64,000 bases of DNA, taken from NCBI RefSeq assembly GCF_900141905.1, contig NZ_FQZF01000018.1, forward strand, positions 54,746 to 118,745, read 5' to 3'. The stretch is from Muricoccus roseus. Its GTDB lineage: Bacteria; Pseudomonadota; Alphaproteobacteria; Acetobacterales; Acetobacteraceae. The notes under the pieces were generated by a model. It was not told the origin of the DNA, did not search any database, and saw only the letters and a list, made by a program, of their open reading frames with translations. Below, in pieces: positions 43,238-51,418 of this stretch (position 1 is its first letter; every line of letters begins with the position of its first letter). The translations under genes and the position numbers were made by a program.

Positions 43238-43492
43238 GGCGAGGGCTCCGCCCTCGACCCGCCAAGGGCCTGAGGCGCTTGGAACCCCGTCTGACTACCG
43301 TGGATGCCCCGGATCAGTGGGGTCTCGGGTTGCTGGGCGCTTGGTCTGCCTTTGCAGTCGACTAAGGTCTCAGACCTCAGGCGCGCGTCAGCCCCGCAAT
43401 TCCAGCCTTGAAAAAGAAGATGAGGGTGAGGGGCCCGGGGAGAGGAAGAATTCCTTCTTCCTCTCCCCGGGACAAACCCACGAATCAGAACC
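43238..43492. repeat. Structured intergenic repeat, copy A
   Basis: About 255 bases align in direct orientation with 49731-49983. The copy has GAGGGC-TCC-GCCCTC at the left end, a small AGGTC/GACCT hairpin in the middle, and a 17-bp perfect stem at 43434-43450 with 43455-43471. It ends in ATCAGAAC. Confidence 0.75.
43434..43471. terminator. 17-bp hairpin, bidirectional terminator candidate
   Basis: A 17-bp stem with a TTCC loop lies 36 bases before the epimerase stop and 242 bases after the GMC stop. The stem outside its GC ends is purine/pyrimidine-rich. The same hairpin, with a covarying pair, lies at 49925-49964. Confidence 0.65.
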
Positions 43493-43506
43493 GAGGCGCG
43501 CCGGTA

Positions 43507-44490
43507 TTACCCTTCGCGCAGGAACCAGTGCGCGGCTTCCGAGATGGCTTGGGCGGGCGGAGTTCTGGCGAAGCCGAGCGCCGCATCCGCCCGGCGATGG
43601 TCCAGGGTGATGTCCTGGCGGAACAGGCGCAGCAGGGAAGGGGGGATGGGGTCGGGCGTGCGGAGGCGGGCTTTGCCGGCGCTGATCTCCATCACCTTCA
43701 GCGGGTAGGCGGCGAGCTTCTCGGCCTTCAGTTGCCAGCCGGGCAGGCGGCGCAGCGGGGTGGCTCCGGTGGCGAGGGCCAGGGCGAGGAAATAGGCGTT
43801 CCAGTCGCCGGGGGCGGGGTCCGACAGGTTCAGCGCCATGGCGCCCGCGGGGGCGCCGGGCAGGCGCAGCGCGGCCGTGGTGGCCGCCACGAGGTCGGCG
43901 GCCGAGGTGAGATTGCACACGCCGTCCCCGTCAGGCCCGAGGTCGCCGAGGCGGCCGGCGCGCAGCAGCCGTGCGGGGCGCGCGGTCCAGCCCTCGGAGC
44001 CCGGGCCGTGCACGCAGCCCGGGCGCAGCATGATCACGGGGCCGGGCAGGGCTGCCAGCAGCCGCTCGCTTTCGGCCTTGGCCTCTCCATAGGCCCCCTC
44101 GGGGGTCAGCGGCGCGTCCTCGCCGACAAGGCCGGTCGCGCTGCCATAGACGGCCATGCTGCTCAGATGGACGATGCGGCGGCGGCCGGCCGCCTTGGCC
44201 AGGGCGCGCGTCGCCGCGACCATGGCGGCCGGATCGGCGGCCACGCAGTTCACCACCGCGCCCACCCCGTCCAGTGCCCGGCTGAGGGAGCCCTCATCGG
44301 CGGCATCGACCTGCCGGAACTCGGTGCGTTCCGGTTGCTGGCCCAGTTGCTGGCCCAGTGGCTGGCCCAGTGGCTGGCCAGGTCGGCGCCGCATGCCGGC
44401 GATGACGCGCAGGCCTGCCGCGGACAGGCCTGCGGTCATGTGGCGGCCGATGAAGCCGCCGGCGCCGAGGATCAGGACTGGGCCTTGCAT
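43507..44490 (-). CDS. NAD-dependent epimerase/dehydratase
   Basis: This 327-aa protein is an extended short-chain dehydrogenase: NAD motif 'LGAGGFIGRH' near residue 7-16, 'VHLSSMAVYGSA' and 'GAYGEAKAESERLL', which supplies the YxxxK pair. I start it at ATG 44490; an upstream frame extension is unsupported. Residues ~37-52 are a repeated 'PLGQ/QLGQ' insertion encoded by a 12-bp tandem repeat. It probably makes a sugar nucleotide for the locus. Confidence 0.85.
   Translation of the reverse strand: MQGPVLILGAGGFIGRHMTAGLSAAGLRVIAGMRRRPGQPLGQPLGQQLGQQPERTEFRQVDAADEGSLSRALDGVGAVVNCVAADPAAMVAATRALAKAAGRRRIVHLSSMAVYGSATGLVGEDAPLTPEGAYGEAKAESERLLAALPGPVIMLRPGCVHGPGSEGWTARPARLLRAGRLGDLGPDGDGVCNLTSAADLVAATTAALRLPGAPAGAMALNLSDPAPGDWNAYFLALALATGATPLRRLPGWQLKAEKLAAYPLKVMEISAGKARLRTPDPIPPSLLRLFRQDITLDHRRADAALGFARTPPAQAISEAAHWFLREG
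44334..44381. repeat. Four-unit 12-bp tandem repeat inside the epimerase gene
   Basis: The unit GTTGCTGGCCCA / GTGGCTGGCCCA is repeated four times in frame. It encodes alternating Pro/Gln-Leu-Gly-Gln in a loop after the NAD motif. Copy number changes would keep the frame. Confidence 0.8.
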
Positions 44491-44713
44491 CGGCGGAGTT
44501 TCGCACCCTGCCCGCGGCCCCGCCAATGCCGGCGGGTGCCAGAAAGAGGCATTTCGCCCAAACCCGACGACATGTTATCAGGATTTGAGAAGGATTGGGG
44601 CCGGTCCCCGCTATGCCCGGGGGGCAAGGTCGGGTGATACAACTGGGGATGGTGATGAACCGGAGCGGGGCGCCGGCTGGCGGCCCTCCTGCCGGGCCGG
44701 GGAGATCGGGCCG

Positions 44714-46870
44714 TTGAGCCTTATCGCCAGCCCGCGCCGCGCCATGCCCGCCGTCCAGCGCCGCGCGCCGCTGCCGCGCGCGCCGATGCCGGAGCCCGGC
44801 TTCACCCTTGCCCCGCGCGACATCCTGACGACCATCTTCGTTCGCAAGACGCTGATTGCCCTGGCCTTTCTCGTTCCCTTCATCGGCGCACTGCTGGCCG
44901 CCCTGCTCATCCGCCCGCTTTGGCCGGCGGAGGGGCTGCTGCTCGTCCAGGTGAGCCGCGAAAGCGCCGGCGCGCCGGACCTGACCGGCACGGGGCCGAT
45001 GGTGGTGAGCGTTGAGATGCCGAAGGTGGTGCAGTCGGAGCTGGAGATCCTCCTCTCCGATGTCGTGCTGCGCCGCGCGCTTTCCGAGGCGCCGCCCGGT
45101 TCCATCCTGCCCGAGCCGGAGGGCCGGCTGTTCGGCCTTCTGCCGCCGCGGGAGGAAAGCCTGCCGCAGCAGGCGCAGCGCCTGCGCCAGTCGCTGCTGG
45201 CCCTCACCTCCGCCACTTCGAACCTGATGCGCGTCACGGCTTCCCTGCCGACGCGCGAACAGTCGACGGCGGCGCTGCGGGCGGTGTTCGAGGCCTATAC
45301 CGCGCATCGCCGGGAGATCTTCGCCCAGGGAGACGCGGCCGTCCTCTCTCTCGAGACGGACAAGATGGCGGCGGAGCTGCGGGCACTGGACGACGAGATC
45401 GCGCGGGTGCGGTCGGAAGCGCGGGTACTGGACCTGCCGCAGGACGTGCAGATCGCCAATGCGCGGCTGGACAACGTGACCGGCCGGATCGATGCCCTGC
45501 GGGAGCGCAAGGCGGCGACGGATGCGCAGCTTGAGGCGGCCCGGGCCCGGCTCGCGGCCTATCCGCAGCGGGTGGTGGCGGCCTCCGAGACCACCAACCT
45601 CGCACCCAATGACGACAGCCGGAACGAGCTGACCCGCCTGACGCTCGAGCGCCGCCGGATGGCCGCGCAATACACGCCGGACTGGCCGCCCCTGCGCGAG
45701 CTGGACCAGCGCATCGCCACCCTGCAGCAGAGCATCGCCGGCAACCGGAACAACCGCTTCGAAACGGTACGGGAGGTGCGCAACCCCGCCGTGGAGCAGC
45801 TCTCGCTGCGGATCGCGACGCTGGAGGTGGAGGCGGATGCCTCGGGCCGCCAGATGGCAGAGCTGGACAGCCAGCGCGCCGAGGCCCAGGCGCGGGCGGA
45901 AGCCCTGTTGCGGTCCGAGGCCCAGCTGCGTGACCTCGGGCGCCGCCGGGACGCGATGGAGGCCTCCTTCCGGCAGCTCGCCAACCGGGAGACCGGGGCG
46001 CGCATCGCCGAAGATGCGCGGCGGTCCCGTTCCCCATCCGTCACCGTCGCGCAGAGCCCGGTGGCGGCGGCGCGGCCGCGGGACCTGCGGATGGCCTTCG
46101 TCGTCGGCGGCGTGCTGGGCGGGATGATCGCGGCCGGGGCCGCGGCCGTGCTACTCACCCTTTTCCGCCGCAGCTTCGCCACCTCCGACGAGGCGTCGCG
46201 TGGGCTCGGCCTGCCCGGCCTCGCCTCCATCCCGCCCGATGTGAAGCTGATCGGCGGCGCGGCGACGCCGCAGGTGACGGATCTCGCGGCGATGCTGCTG
46301 GATGCGCGGGCGAGCGGGGAGCGACTCTCCGTCATCCAGTTCGTCGCGACCGATGCGGAGGACGGGCGCAGCGCGATCGCGCTCACCGTCGCGGCGGAGA
46401 TGGCGCGTTCGCGCGGGCTGCGCACCCTGCTGGTGGATCTGGAGACGGATGGGCGCGCCTATCTCGCCGCGATGGGCTCCCACCCCGTGCACGAGCCGCA
46501 GGACCCCGAGAACCTGCTGGCCTTCAACACCGCCATTCCCCATCTCTGGGTGGCGTATGGCGCGCGCCAGAGCATCCTCGGCGACCCACATGCCGGCATC
46601 GAGCGTACGGTCGCGCTGCTAGAGCGGCTGCGGCGCGACCTGGATGTGGTGGTCGTCGTCGCGCCGACCGATGCGGAGGATTATGCCATGCGCCGCCTGA
46701 CCGCGCTGGTGGATGCCAATGTGCTCGCTCTGCGCGCCCAGCGCACGGACAAGGGGACGATCCGGGCGGCGCGGGACGCGGTGCTCTCGGCCGGTGGCCG
46801 GCTCGTGGGTTTCGTGATGAGCGGCGAGCGGCCCCTGGTGCCTCGCCGCCTGGCCCGGATGGTCGGCTGA
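44714..46870 (+). CDS. Wzc-like polysaccharide co-polymerase with degenerate kinase domain
   Basis: This protein (718 aa from TTG 44714, nine bases after GGAG; 708 aa from ATG 44744) has the Wzz/Wzc layout. A first membrane segment lies near residues 35-57 (ATG numbering), a long periplasmic coiled coil at ~200-410 and a second segment at ~450-474. A C-terminal BY-kinase-like domain follows. The P-loop reads 'ATDAEDGRSA' instead of the usual GK[ST], and the Walker A' 'LLVDLE' is kept. There is no C-terminal Tyr cluster. It should control chain length together with the Wza-like neighbour. Confidence 0.85.
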   Translation: MSLIASPRRAMPAVQRRAPLPRAPMPEPGFTLAPRDILTTIFVRKTLIALAFLVPFIGALLAALLIRPLWPAEGLLLVQVSRESAGAPDLTGTGPMVVSVEMPKVVQSELEILLSDVVLRRALSEAPPGSILPEPEGRLFGLLPPREESLPQQAQRLRQSLLALTSATSNLMRVTASLPTREQSTAALRAVFEAYTAHRREIFAQGDAAVLSLETDKMAAELRALDDEIARVRSEARVLDLPQDVQIANARLDNVTGRIDALRERKAATDAQLEAARARLAAYPQRVVAASETTNLAPNDDSRNELTRLTLERRRMAAQYTPDWPPLRELDQRIATLQQSIAGNRNNRFETVREVRNPAVEQLSLRIATLEVEADASGRQMAELDSQRAEAQARAEALLRSEAQLRDLGRRRDAMEASFRQLANRETGARIAEDARRSRSPSVTVAQSPVAAARPRDLRMAFVVGGVLGGMIAAGAAAVLLTLFRRSFATSDEASRGLGLPGLASIPPDVKLIGGAATPQVTDLAAMLLDARASGERLSVIQFVATDAEDGRSAIALTVAAEMARSRGLRTLLVDLETDGRAYLAAMGSHPVHEPQDPENLLAFNTAIPHLWVAYGARQSILGDPHAGIERTVALLERLRRDLDVVVVVAPTDAEDYAMRRLTALVDANVLALRAQRTDKGTIRAARDAVLSAGGRLVGFVMSGERPLVPRRLARMVG

Positions 46871-47601
46871 TGCGCGCTACGCTTTCCCTCCTCCTCCTGC
46901 TGGCGGCCTGCGCGCCGGGCACCGACAATTTCGGCACCACCCAGTCCATCCGGGTGGAGGAGCGCATGCCGGAGGGCTTCGCCGCCTGGACGGATGCGCC
47001 GGCCCCGTATCGCTTCGGCCCGGGCGACCGGGTGAAGATTCAGTTCCTCCTCACCCCCGAGGTGAACGAGACGGCGCTGGTGGCCCCGGACGGCACCATC
47101 TCGCTCCGCGTCGCCGGGCGGGTGGAGGCGGCGGGGCGCAGCACGGCGGAGCTGGAACGCAGCGTGGCCGAAGCTTCCCGCCGGAGCCTAACCAACCCCA
47201 TCGTGACGGCCGGGCTGGACGAGGCCGGTTCCTCGGTCGCCTATGTCGGCGGTTCGGTGCGTAAGGCGGGTGCCTATCCGCTTACGGGCCGCCGAGGCGT
47301 GGCGGAGGTGGTGGCGCTGGCGGGCGGGCTGGAGGAAGCGGCGCGGATGGACCAGGTGGTGCTCATCCGCCGTTCCCCGGACAACCGGCCGATGCTGCGC
47401 ACGGTGAACCTGCAGGCCTTCATCTCCGGCAGCGATCCCGGCGGCGACGTGCCGCTGGTGGCGGGCGACATCGTCTATGTGCCGCGTTCGCGCATCGCGG
47501 AAGTGGGGCTCTGGGTCGACCAGGCGATCAACCGGATCATCCCCTTCTCCCGCTCCTTCTCCTACGCCATCAACAAGAACACGCCGGGCAACCTGTTCTG
47601 A
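46870..47601 (+). CDS. Wza-like polysaccharide export lipoprotein
   Basis: This 243-aa protein starts with a lipoprotein signal ('LLLLLAAC', Cys near residue 14). It contains the poly_export domain ('YRFGPGDRVKIQFL', residues ~47-60) and a SLBB domain ('YVGGSVRKAGAYPLTG', residues ~125-140). It would form the outer-membrane/periplasmic export channel. Its ATG overlaps the wzc-like stop (TGATG). Confidence 0.9.
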   Translation: MRATLSLLLLLAACAPGTDNFGTTQSIRVEERMPEGFAAWTDAPAPYRFGPGDRVKIQFLLTPEVNETALVAPDGTISLRVAGRVEAAGRSTAELERSVAEASRRSLTNPIVTAGLDEAGSSVAYVGGSVRKAGAYPLTGRRGVAEVVALAGGLEEAARMDQVVLIRRSPDNRPMLRTVNLQAFISGSDPGGDVPLVAGDIVYVPRSRIAEVGLWVDQAINRIIPFSRSFSYAINKNTPGNLF

Positions 47602-47603
47602 CC

Positions 47604-48359
47604 ATGCGGGAGATCAGCCTGCTCGGCCGCGCGCCCGTCGCGCCGCTGGACCTCGCGGCCGCCGCCCGGGCGATCGCGGCGCGCGACCCCGGACTGCCCT
47701 TCGCCTATGTCGTCACCATCAATGCGCAGATCCTGCTGCTGGCCGAGGACCCCGCGACCGGCCTTCGCGCCGCGCATGAGGAGGCCTGGCTGCGGCTGAA
47801 CGACAGCGGCATCCTCGCGCGGCTGCATCGCTGGGCGCTGGACGAGGCGGTGCCGATGGCGGCGGGGAGCGATCTCTGCGTGGCGCTGCTGAACGGCGTC
47901 ATCCGGCCGGAGGACCCGATCACCATCATCGGCGGCGGGCCGCGCATCGCCGAGGCGCTGCGGGCCCGCTTCGGGCTGCGCCACATCGCCCAGCACGAGC
48001 CCCCGATGGGCTATATCGACCGGCCGGAGGCGCGCGAGGCGGCGATCCGCTTCATCGAGGACCACCCGGCCCGCATCACCTTCGTCGCCACCGGTGCCCC
48101 GCGTTCCGAGCGGCTGATGCAGGCGGTGGCGCGGCGGGGGAAGGCCAGCGGCATCGGCATCGCGGTGGGAAGCGGGTTGCTCTTCGCCGCGGACCTCACG
48201 CCGCGCGCGCCGGCCTGGATGCGGCGCTACGGGCTGGAATGGCTGCACCGCGCCTTCACCGAGCCGCAGCGCCTCGGCCGTCGCTATGCCGCGGACATGC
48301 TGCCGTTGCTGCGCCTCGCCATCGCGGCGCGGCGCGCCCGGGGGGCGGGGCGGTCCTGA
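47604..48359 (+). CDS. WecG/TagA/CpsF-family glycosyltransferase
   Basis: This 251-aa protein carries family marks 'VVTINAQILLLAEDP', 'NGVIRPEDPITIIGG', 'VATGAPRSERLM' and 'GIAVGSGLLFAADLTPRAPAWMRRYGLEWLHR' (split by residue range ~193-224). It transfers a sugar to a lipid-linked acceptor. It starts two bases after the export gene and overlaps the probable flippase start. Confidence 0.88.
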   Translation: MREISLLGRAPVAPLDLAAAARAIAARDPGLPFAYVVTINAQILLLAEDPATGLRAAHEEAWLRLNDSGILARLHRWALDEAVPMAAGSDLCVALLNGVIRPEDPITIIGGGPRIAEALRARFGLRHIAQHEPPMGYIDRPEAREAAIRFIEDHPARITFVATGAPRSERLMQAVARRGKASGIGIAVGSGLLFAADLTPRAPAWMRRYGLEWLHRAFTEPQRLGRRYAADMLPLLRLAIAARRARGAGRS

Positions 48360-49612
48360 TCGGGCGCCTGCGGGCGGTTGGCCCGCGCACCCTCCTCGCC
48401 TTCGCGGATCAGGGGCTGGCCGCGCTCCTCTCCCTCGGCGTCACGCTGTGGCTGATCCGGCGCGGCACGGCGGGGCAGCTCGGCGCCTATGTCTTCTGGA
48501 TCAATGTCGCGCTGGTGGTGGGCACCATCGTCTCCGCCTTCACCTCCGTCCATCTCTACCGCCTCCCGCCCGCGCCCTCGGCCGGGCGGCGCCAGGCGGA
48601 GCGTGCGATCCTGTCGGGCAATCTCGTGCTCACTGGGCTGGCGGGCTTGCTCGCCGCGGCTTTCATGCCGCTGCTCGGGGCGAGCTTCGCGGCCTGGGGG
48701 GCGGTTCCGCTGGTGGTGGGCAGCGTGGCGGGGCTGCATGCGCGCACCCTGGCCTCCTCCCATGGCGACATGGCGCGGACGGCCGTCATCCCCGCCGCGT
48801 CCCTCGCGGTCGTGGGCACCGCGCTGGGGGTGGAGGCCGCGCTGGGAGAGCTGCCTTCGGTCTCGCTGCTGCTGGCACTGAACGGGCTGGGGCAGGGGGC
48901 CGCGGCGGTGCTGGTAATCCGGCGCCTTTCCGGGCCCCGGCCCGCCGATTTCGGCGGCGCCGCCCGGCGGCGTTGGCGCGTGCTCGCGCGGCGCTCGGGC
49001 TGGTCGCTGGTCGCCGGTGCCGCGAACGAGGCCTTCACGCGGCTGGCCATCTTCACCGTCGCCGCCTGGTTCGGCGCGGCCGCGCTGGCGGGGCTGGTCG
49101 CCGGGCAGACGGTGCTGCGCCCCGCCACGCTCCTTGCCGGTGCCTTCAGCGCCGCCTCCCGCCGGCCCCTCGCAGCCCGGCGCCACGCCGGCGATGTGCG
49201 CGGCTTCTGGCGCCTTCTCCTGCTCGGCGGCGGGGTGCCGGCCCTGGCCACGCTCGGCCTCGGGCTCGCCGCCGCGCTGCTCTGGCCCTGGATTTCGGCC
49301 TGGCTCTATGCCGGGCGTTATGCGGGGCTGGAGTCGGAGGTGCTGCTCTGGACGGCGGTCTTCGTCATCAGCTCCTTCTGGGTCGCGGGCCTCGTGGCGC
49401 TGCAGGCCCTCGGGCGCCTGCGGGACCTGGCCCTGGCGGAACTCGGCGGCGCGCTGGTCTGCGGGGCCGCGATGGCGCCGCTGCTCCAGAGCTTGGGGCC
49501 GCAGGGCGCGCTGGTCGCCATGATCCTCGGCGGGGTGGTGCAGGTGAGCCTGCTGGCGCGTGGCGTGCGCCGCGGGTTGCGGGCGCTGGGCGGGGGCGCG
49601 GTGGCGCCATGA
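48356..49612 (+). CDS. Wzx-like polysaccharide flippase
   Basis: This membrane protein of about 418 residues has roughly 12 hydrophobic segments ('QGLAALLSLGVTLWLIRRG', 'INVALVVGTIVSAFTSVHLY', 'LLLALNGLGQGAAAVLVIRR' and others), the layout of MATE/Wzx flippases. The start is unclear. A non-standard CTG at 48356 overlaps the previous stop, a distant ATG at 48239 overlaps the transferase gene by 121 bases, and a GTG near 48512 would lose the first segment. It should flip the lipid-linked repeat unit. Confidence 0.75.
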   Translation: MIGRLRAVGPRTLLAFADQGLAALLSLGVTLWLIRRGTAGQLGAYVFWINVALVVGTIVSAFTSVHLYRLPPAPSAGRRQAERAILSGNLVLTGLAGLLAAAFMPLLGASFAAWGAVPLVVGSVAGLHARTLASSHGDMARTAVIPAASLAVVGTALGVEAALGELPSVSLLLALNGLGQGAAAVLVIRRLSGPRPADFGGAARRRWRVLARRSGWSLVAGAANEAFTRLAIFTVAAWFGAAALAGLVAGQTVLRPATLLAGAFSAASRRPLAARRHAGDVRGFWRLLLLGGGVPALATLGLGLAAALLWPWISAWLYAGRYAGLESEVLLWTAVFVISSFWVAGLVALQALGRLRDLALAELGGALVCGAAMAPLLQSLGPQGALVAMILGGVVQVSLLARGVRRGLRALGGGAVAP

Positions 49613-49730
49613 TCCGCGGCGGCCCGCGCGGCACCGGGTGGCGTGGTGCGGGCCGGGGCCCGAACGACAGGGCCGTGTGATCGGAGGAGGGGAGAGTGCC
49701 TCTCGGCGCGCTCGTCTCGGGGCCGGGGTA

Positions 49731-49983
49731 GGCGAGGGCTCCGCCCTCCACCCGCCAAGGGCCTGAGGCCCTTGGAACCCCATCGGACTGCCGTGGATAC
49801 CCTGATCGAAGGGGTCTTTGGCTGGGGCGCTAATTCCTGGCTTTGCAGTCGCCTCGGGTCGTGGACCCGAGGCGCACCGTCAGCCGAGTGATTCGAAACT
49901 TGAAGAAAAAGATGATGGTGAGCGGTCCGGGGAGAGGAAGAATTCCTTCTTCCTCTCCCCGGACAGACCGAACAGATCAGAAC
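49731..49983. repeat. Structured intergenic repeat, copy B
   Basis: About 253 bases align in direct orientation with 43238-43492. Hairpins include GAGGGC-TCC-GCCCTC, AAGGGCC-TGA-GGCCCTT, CCTCGGGTC-GTG-GACCCGAGG and the long terminal stem. Several stems show compensating changes relative to copy A. Confidence 0.75.
49925..49964. terminator. 18-bp hairpin, bidirectional terminator candidate
   Basis: Positions 49925-49942 pair perfectly with 49947-49964 around a TTCC loop, 27 bases before the polymerase stop. The T49926-A49963 pair corresponds to C-G in copy A, so pairing is kept while sequence changes. Confidence 0.65.
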
Positions 49984-49990
49984 AAGCGCA

Positions 49991-51355
49991 TCAGGGCGCA
50001 CCGACGGCCGCTCGCGCGGCGGGGATCCGGCCCGATGCCCAGGCTGGGGTCTCGGCGCGGCTGGCATCGACCTGTCCCGGCCAGCCCGGCTGGCTCTCGG
50101 CCATTCCGGCCTCGTCGCGCAAGCGCAGCCACCAGGCTATCGCGGCCACCGTCACCACCGGGCCGGGTGCGTACATAACGGAGTAGACGACGGAGCAGAG
50201 GATTTCGAACAGCACGTAGTCGCCGAGGGCGGCGCGAAAGGCGCTGCGGTGGCGGAGGGCGCGGGCGGCGGTGAGGGCGCGGAGGTGCAGCGCGATGATC
50301 ATCGCCGTGCCGATCAGACCGTACTCCATGATGACGCCGAGCCATCCGATGTCCGTCAACCAGAAATCCGCATTGCCGAAGAAGTCGGCCATGGTGAGGT
50401 CGGAGAAGGAGGAGGTGGAGCCGCTGCCGAGGATGAGCTTGACGGGGTCGGAGATCAGCCAGTCCCAGGCGATGGTGCTGGAGCGCAGGCGGATGAAGAG
50501 CGAGGCGTCGAAGATCTTGCCGAGGATGGCGGGAAGGTCCGGCGCGATGACCACCGTCCCGGCGACGGCCGGTAGCGCGGCCAGGGCACCCAGGCCCCAG
50601 CGCCAGTTGCGGGGGAGGGGCGTGGCGAGGATCATCAGCAGCACGAGGATGCTGACGCCGGTGGGCAGGCGGGCGCGGTAGATGCTGCCCATGGCGACGA
50701 CGCAGGCGATGGCCAGGAGGAGCTGCCAGATCCGCCATTCCCGCACGAAGCGCCGGCCCAGCCAGAACATGGTCAGCACGCCGAGCATCATGGGCATGCG
50801 GATGTAGGAGCCGCGGCCTTCGTCCCAGGAGAACATGGTCAGGCCGGGCTGGTAGCGCTCGGCGGGAACCGTGACCCAGAGCAGCAGCATGATGGCATAG
50901 GTGGCCGCGCCGGCGAGAAGGGCGCCGCGCTTCACGGCCGCTTCCGAGGGGCGGAGCAGCCAGAGCAGGGCGGCGAAGGAGAAGTAGAAGGTGAGGGGCC
51001 AGGCCTTGATGGAGGAGAGCAGCGCGTCCACCAGCCCATTGGGCAGGTAGATCATCGAGAGCAGCACGGGCACGACGAGGGAGTAGGCGACGGCCGCGAG
51101 GTAGAGCGCGCCGTCCGGCAGGCGCAGCGTGGTCACGCCCAGCAGGACCAGCGGCGCGAGCAGCACCGGCCAGAGCTTGGAGAGGTAGTAGAGCGGCCCT
51201 GTCTCGTTCTTGTAGTGGTAGAGCTGGAAGAACATGGGCATCAGCAGGAACCAGACCCATGTGCGCGACAGCAGGCCCTCCCGCCGGGGCGCGGCGGGGC
51301 TGCTTGCCGTGCCCGGCGCTGCCGGCGGGTCTGGTGTGAGGAGGAGGCCCTGCAT
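49991..51355 (-). CDS. Wzy-like polysaccharide polymerase (O-antigen ligase type)
   Basis: This 454-aa protein has about ten to eleven hydrophobic segments and a large loop (~330-375, 'SSTIAWDWLISDPVKLILGS'). It resembles O-antigen polymerase/ligase proteins. The start is ATG 51355; the longer frame upstream runs against the xylanase gene and is rejected. It should polymerise the repeat units flipped by the Wzx-like protein. It is divergent from the GH10 gene, 63 bases apart. Confidence 0.75.
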   Translation of the reverse strand: MQGLLLTPDPPAAPGTASSPAAPRREGLLSRTWVWFLLMPMFFQLYHYKNETGPLYYLSKLWPVLLAPLVLLGVTTLRLPDGALYLAAVAYSLVVPVLLSMIYLPNGLVDALLSSIKAWPLTFYFSFAALLWLLRPSEAAVKRGALLAGAATYAIMLLLWVTVPAERYQPGLTMFSWDEGRGSYIRMPMMLGVLTMFWLGRRFVREWRIWQLLLAIACVVAMGSIYRARLPTGVSILVLLMILATPLPRNWRWGLGALAALPAVAGTVVIAPDLPAILGKIFDASLFIRLRSSTIAWDWLISDPVKLILGSGSTSSFSDLTMADFFGNADFWLTDIGWLGVIMEYGLIGTAMIIALHLRALTAARALRHRSAFRAALGDYVLFEILCSVVYSVMYAPGPVVTVAAIAWWLRLRDEAGMAESQPGWPGQVDASRAETPAWASGRIPAARAAVGAP

Positions 51356-51418
51356 GCCGCGCTTCGATTGCCGCTGCCGCGACACTTGTCCAGCCCGGCG
51401 ACGGGGGCAAGCGCGCTC

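Larger units (their letters stand above)
43193..43506. other. Intergenic region between convergent genes, holding repeat copy A
   Basis: No gene is seen. Most of the stretch is a multi-hairpin repeat that recurs at 49731-49983. The GMC gene ends to the left and the epimerase gene ends to the right, so both transcripts run into it. Confidence 0.6.
49613..49990. other. Intergenic region between convergent genes, holding repeat copy B
   Basis: No gene is seen in these 378 bases. The right two-thirds is the second copy of the structured repeat. The flippase gene ends to the left and the polymerase gene ends eight bases past the repeat. Confidence 0.6.
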
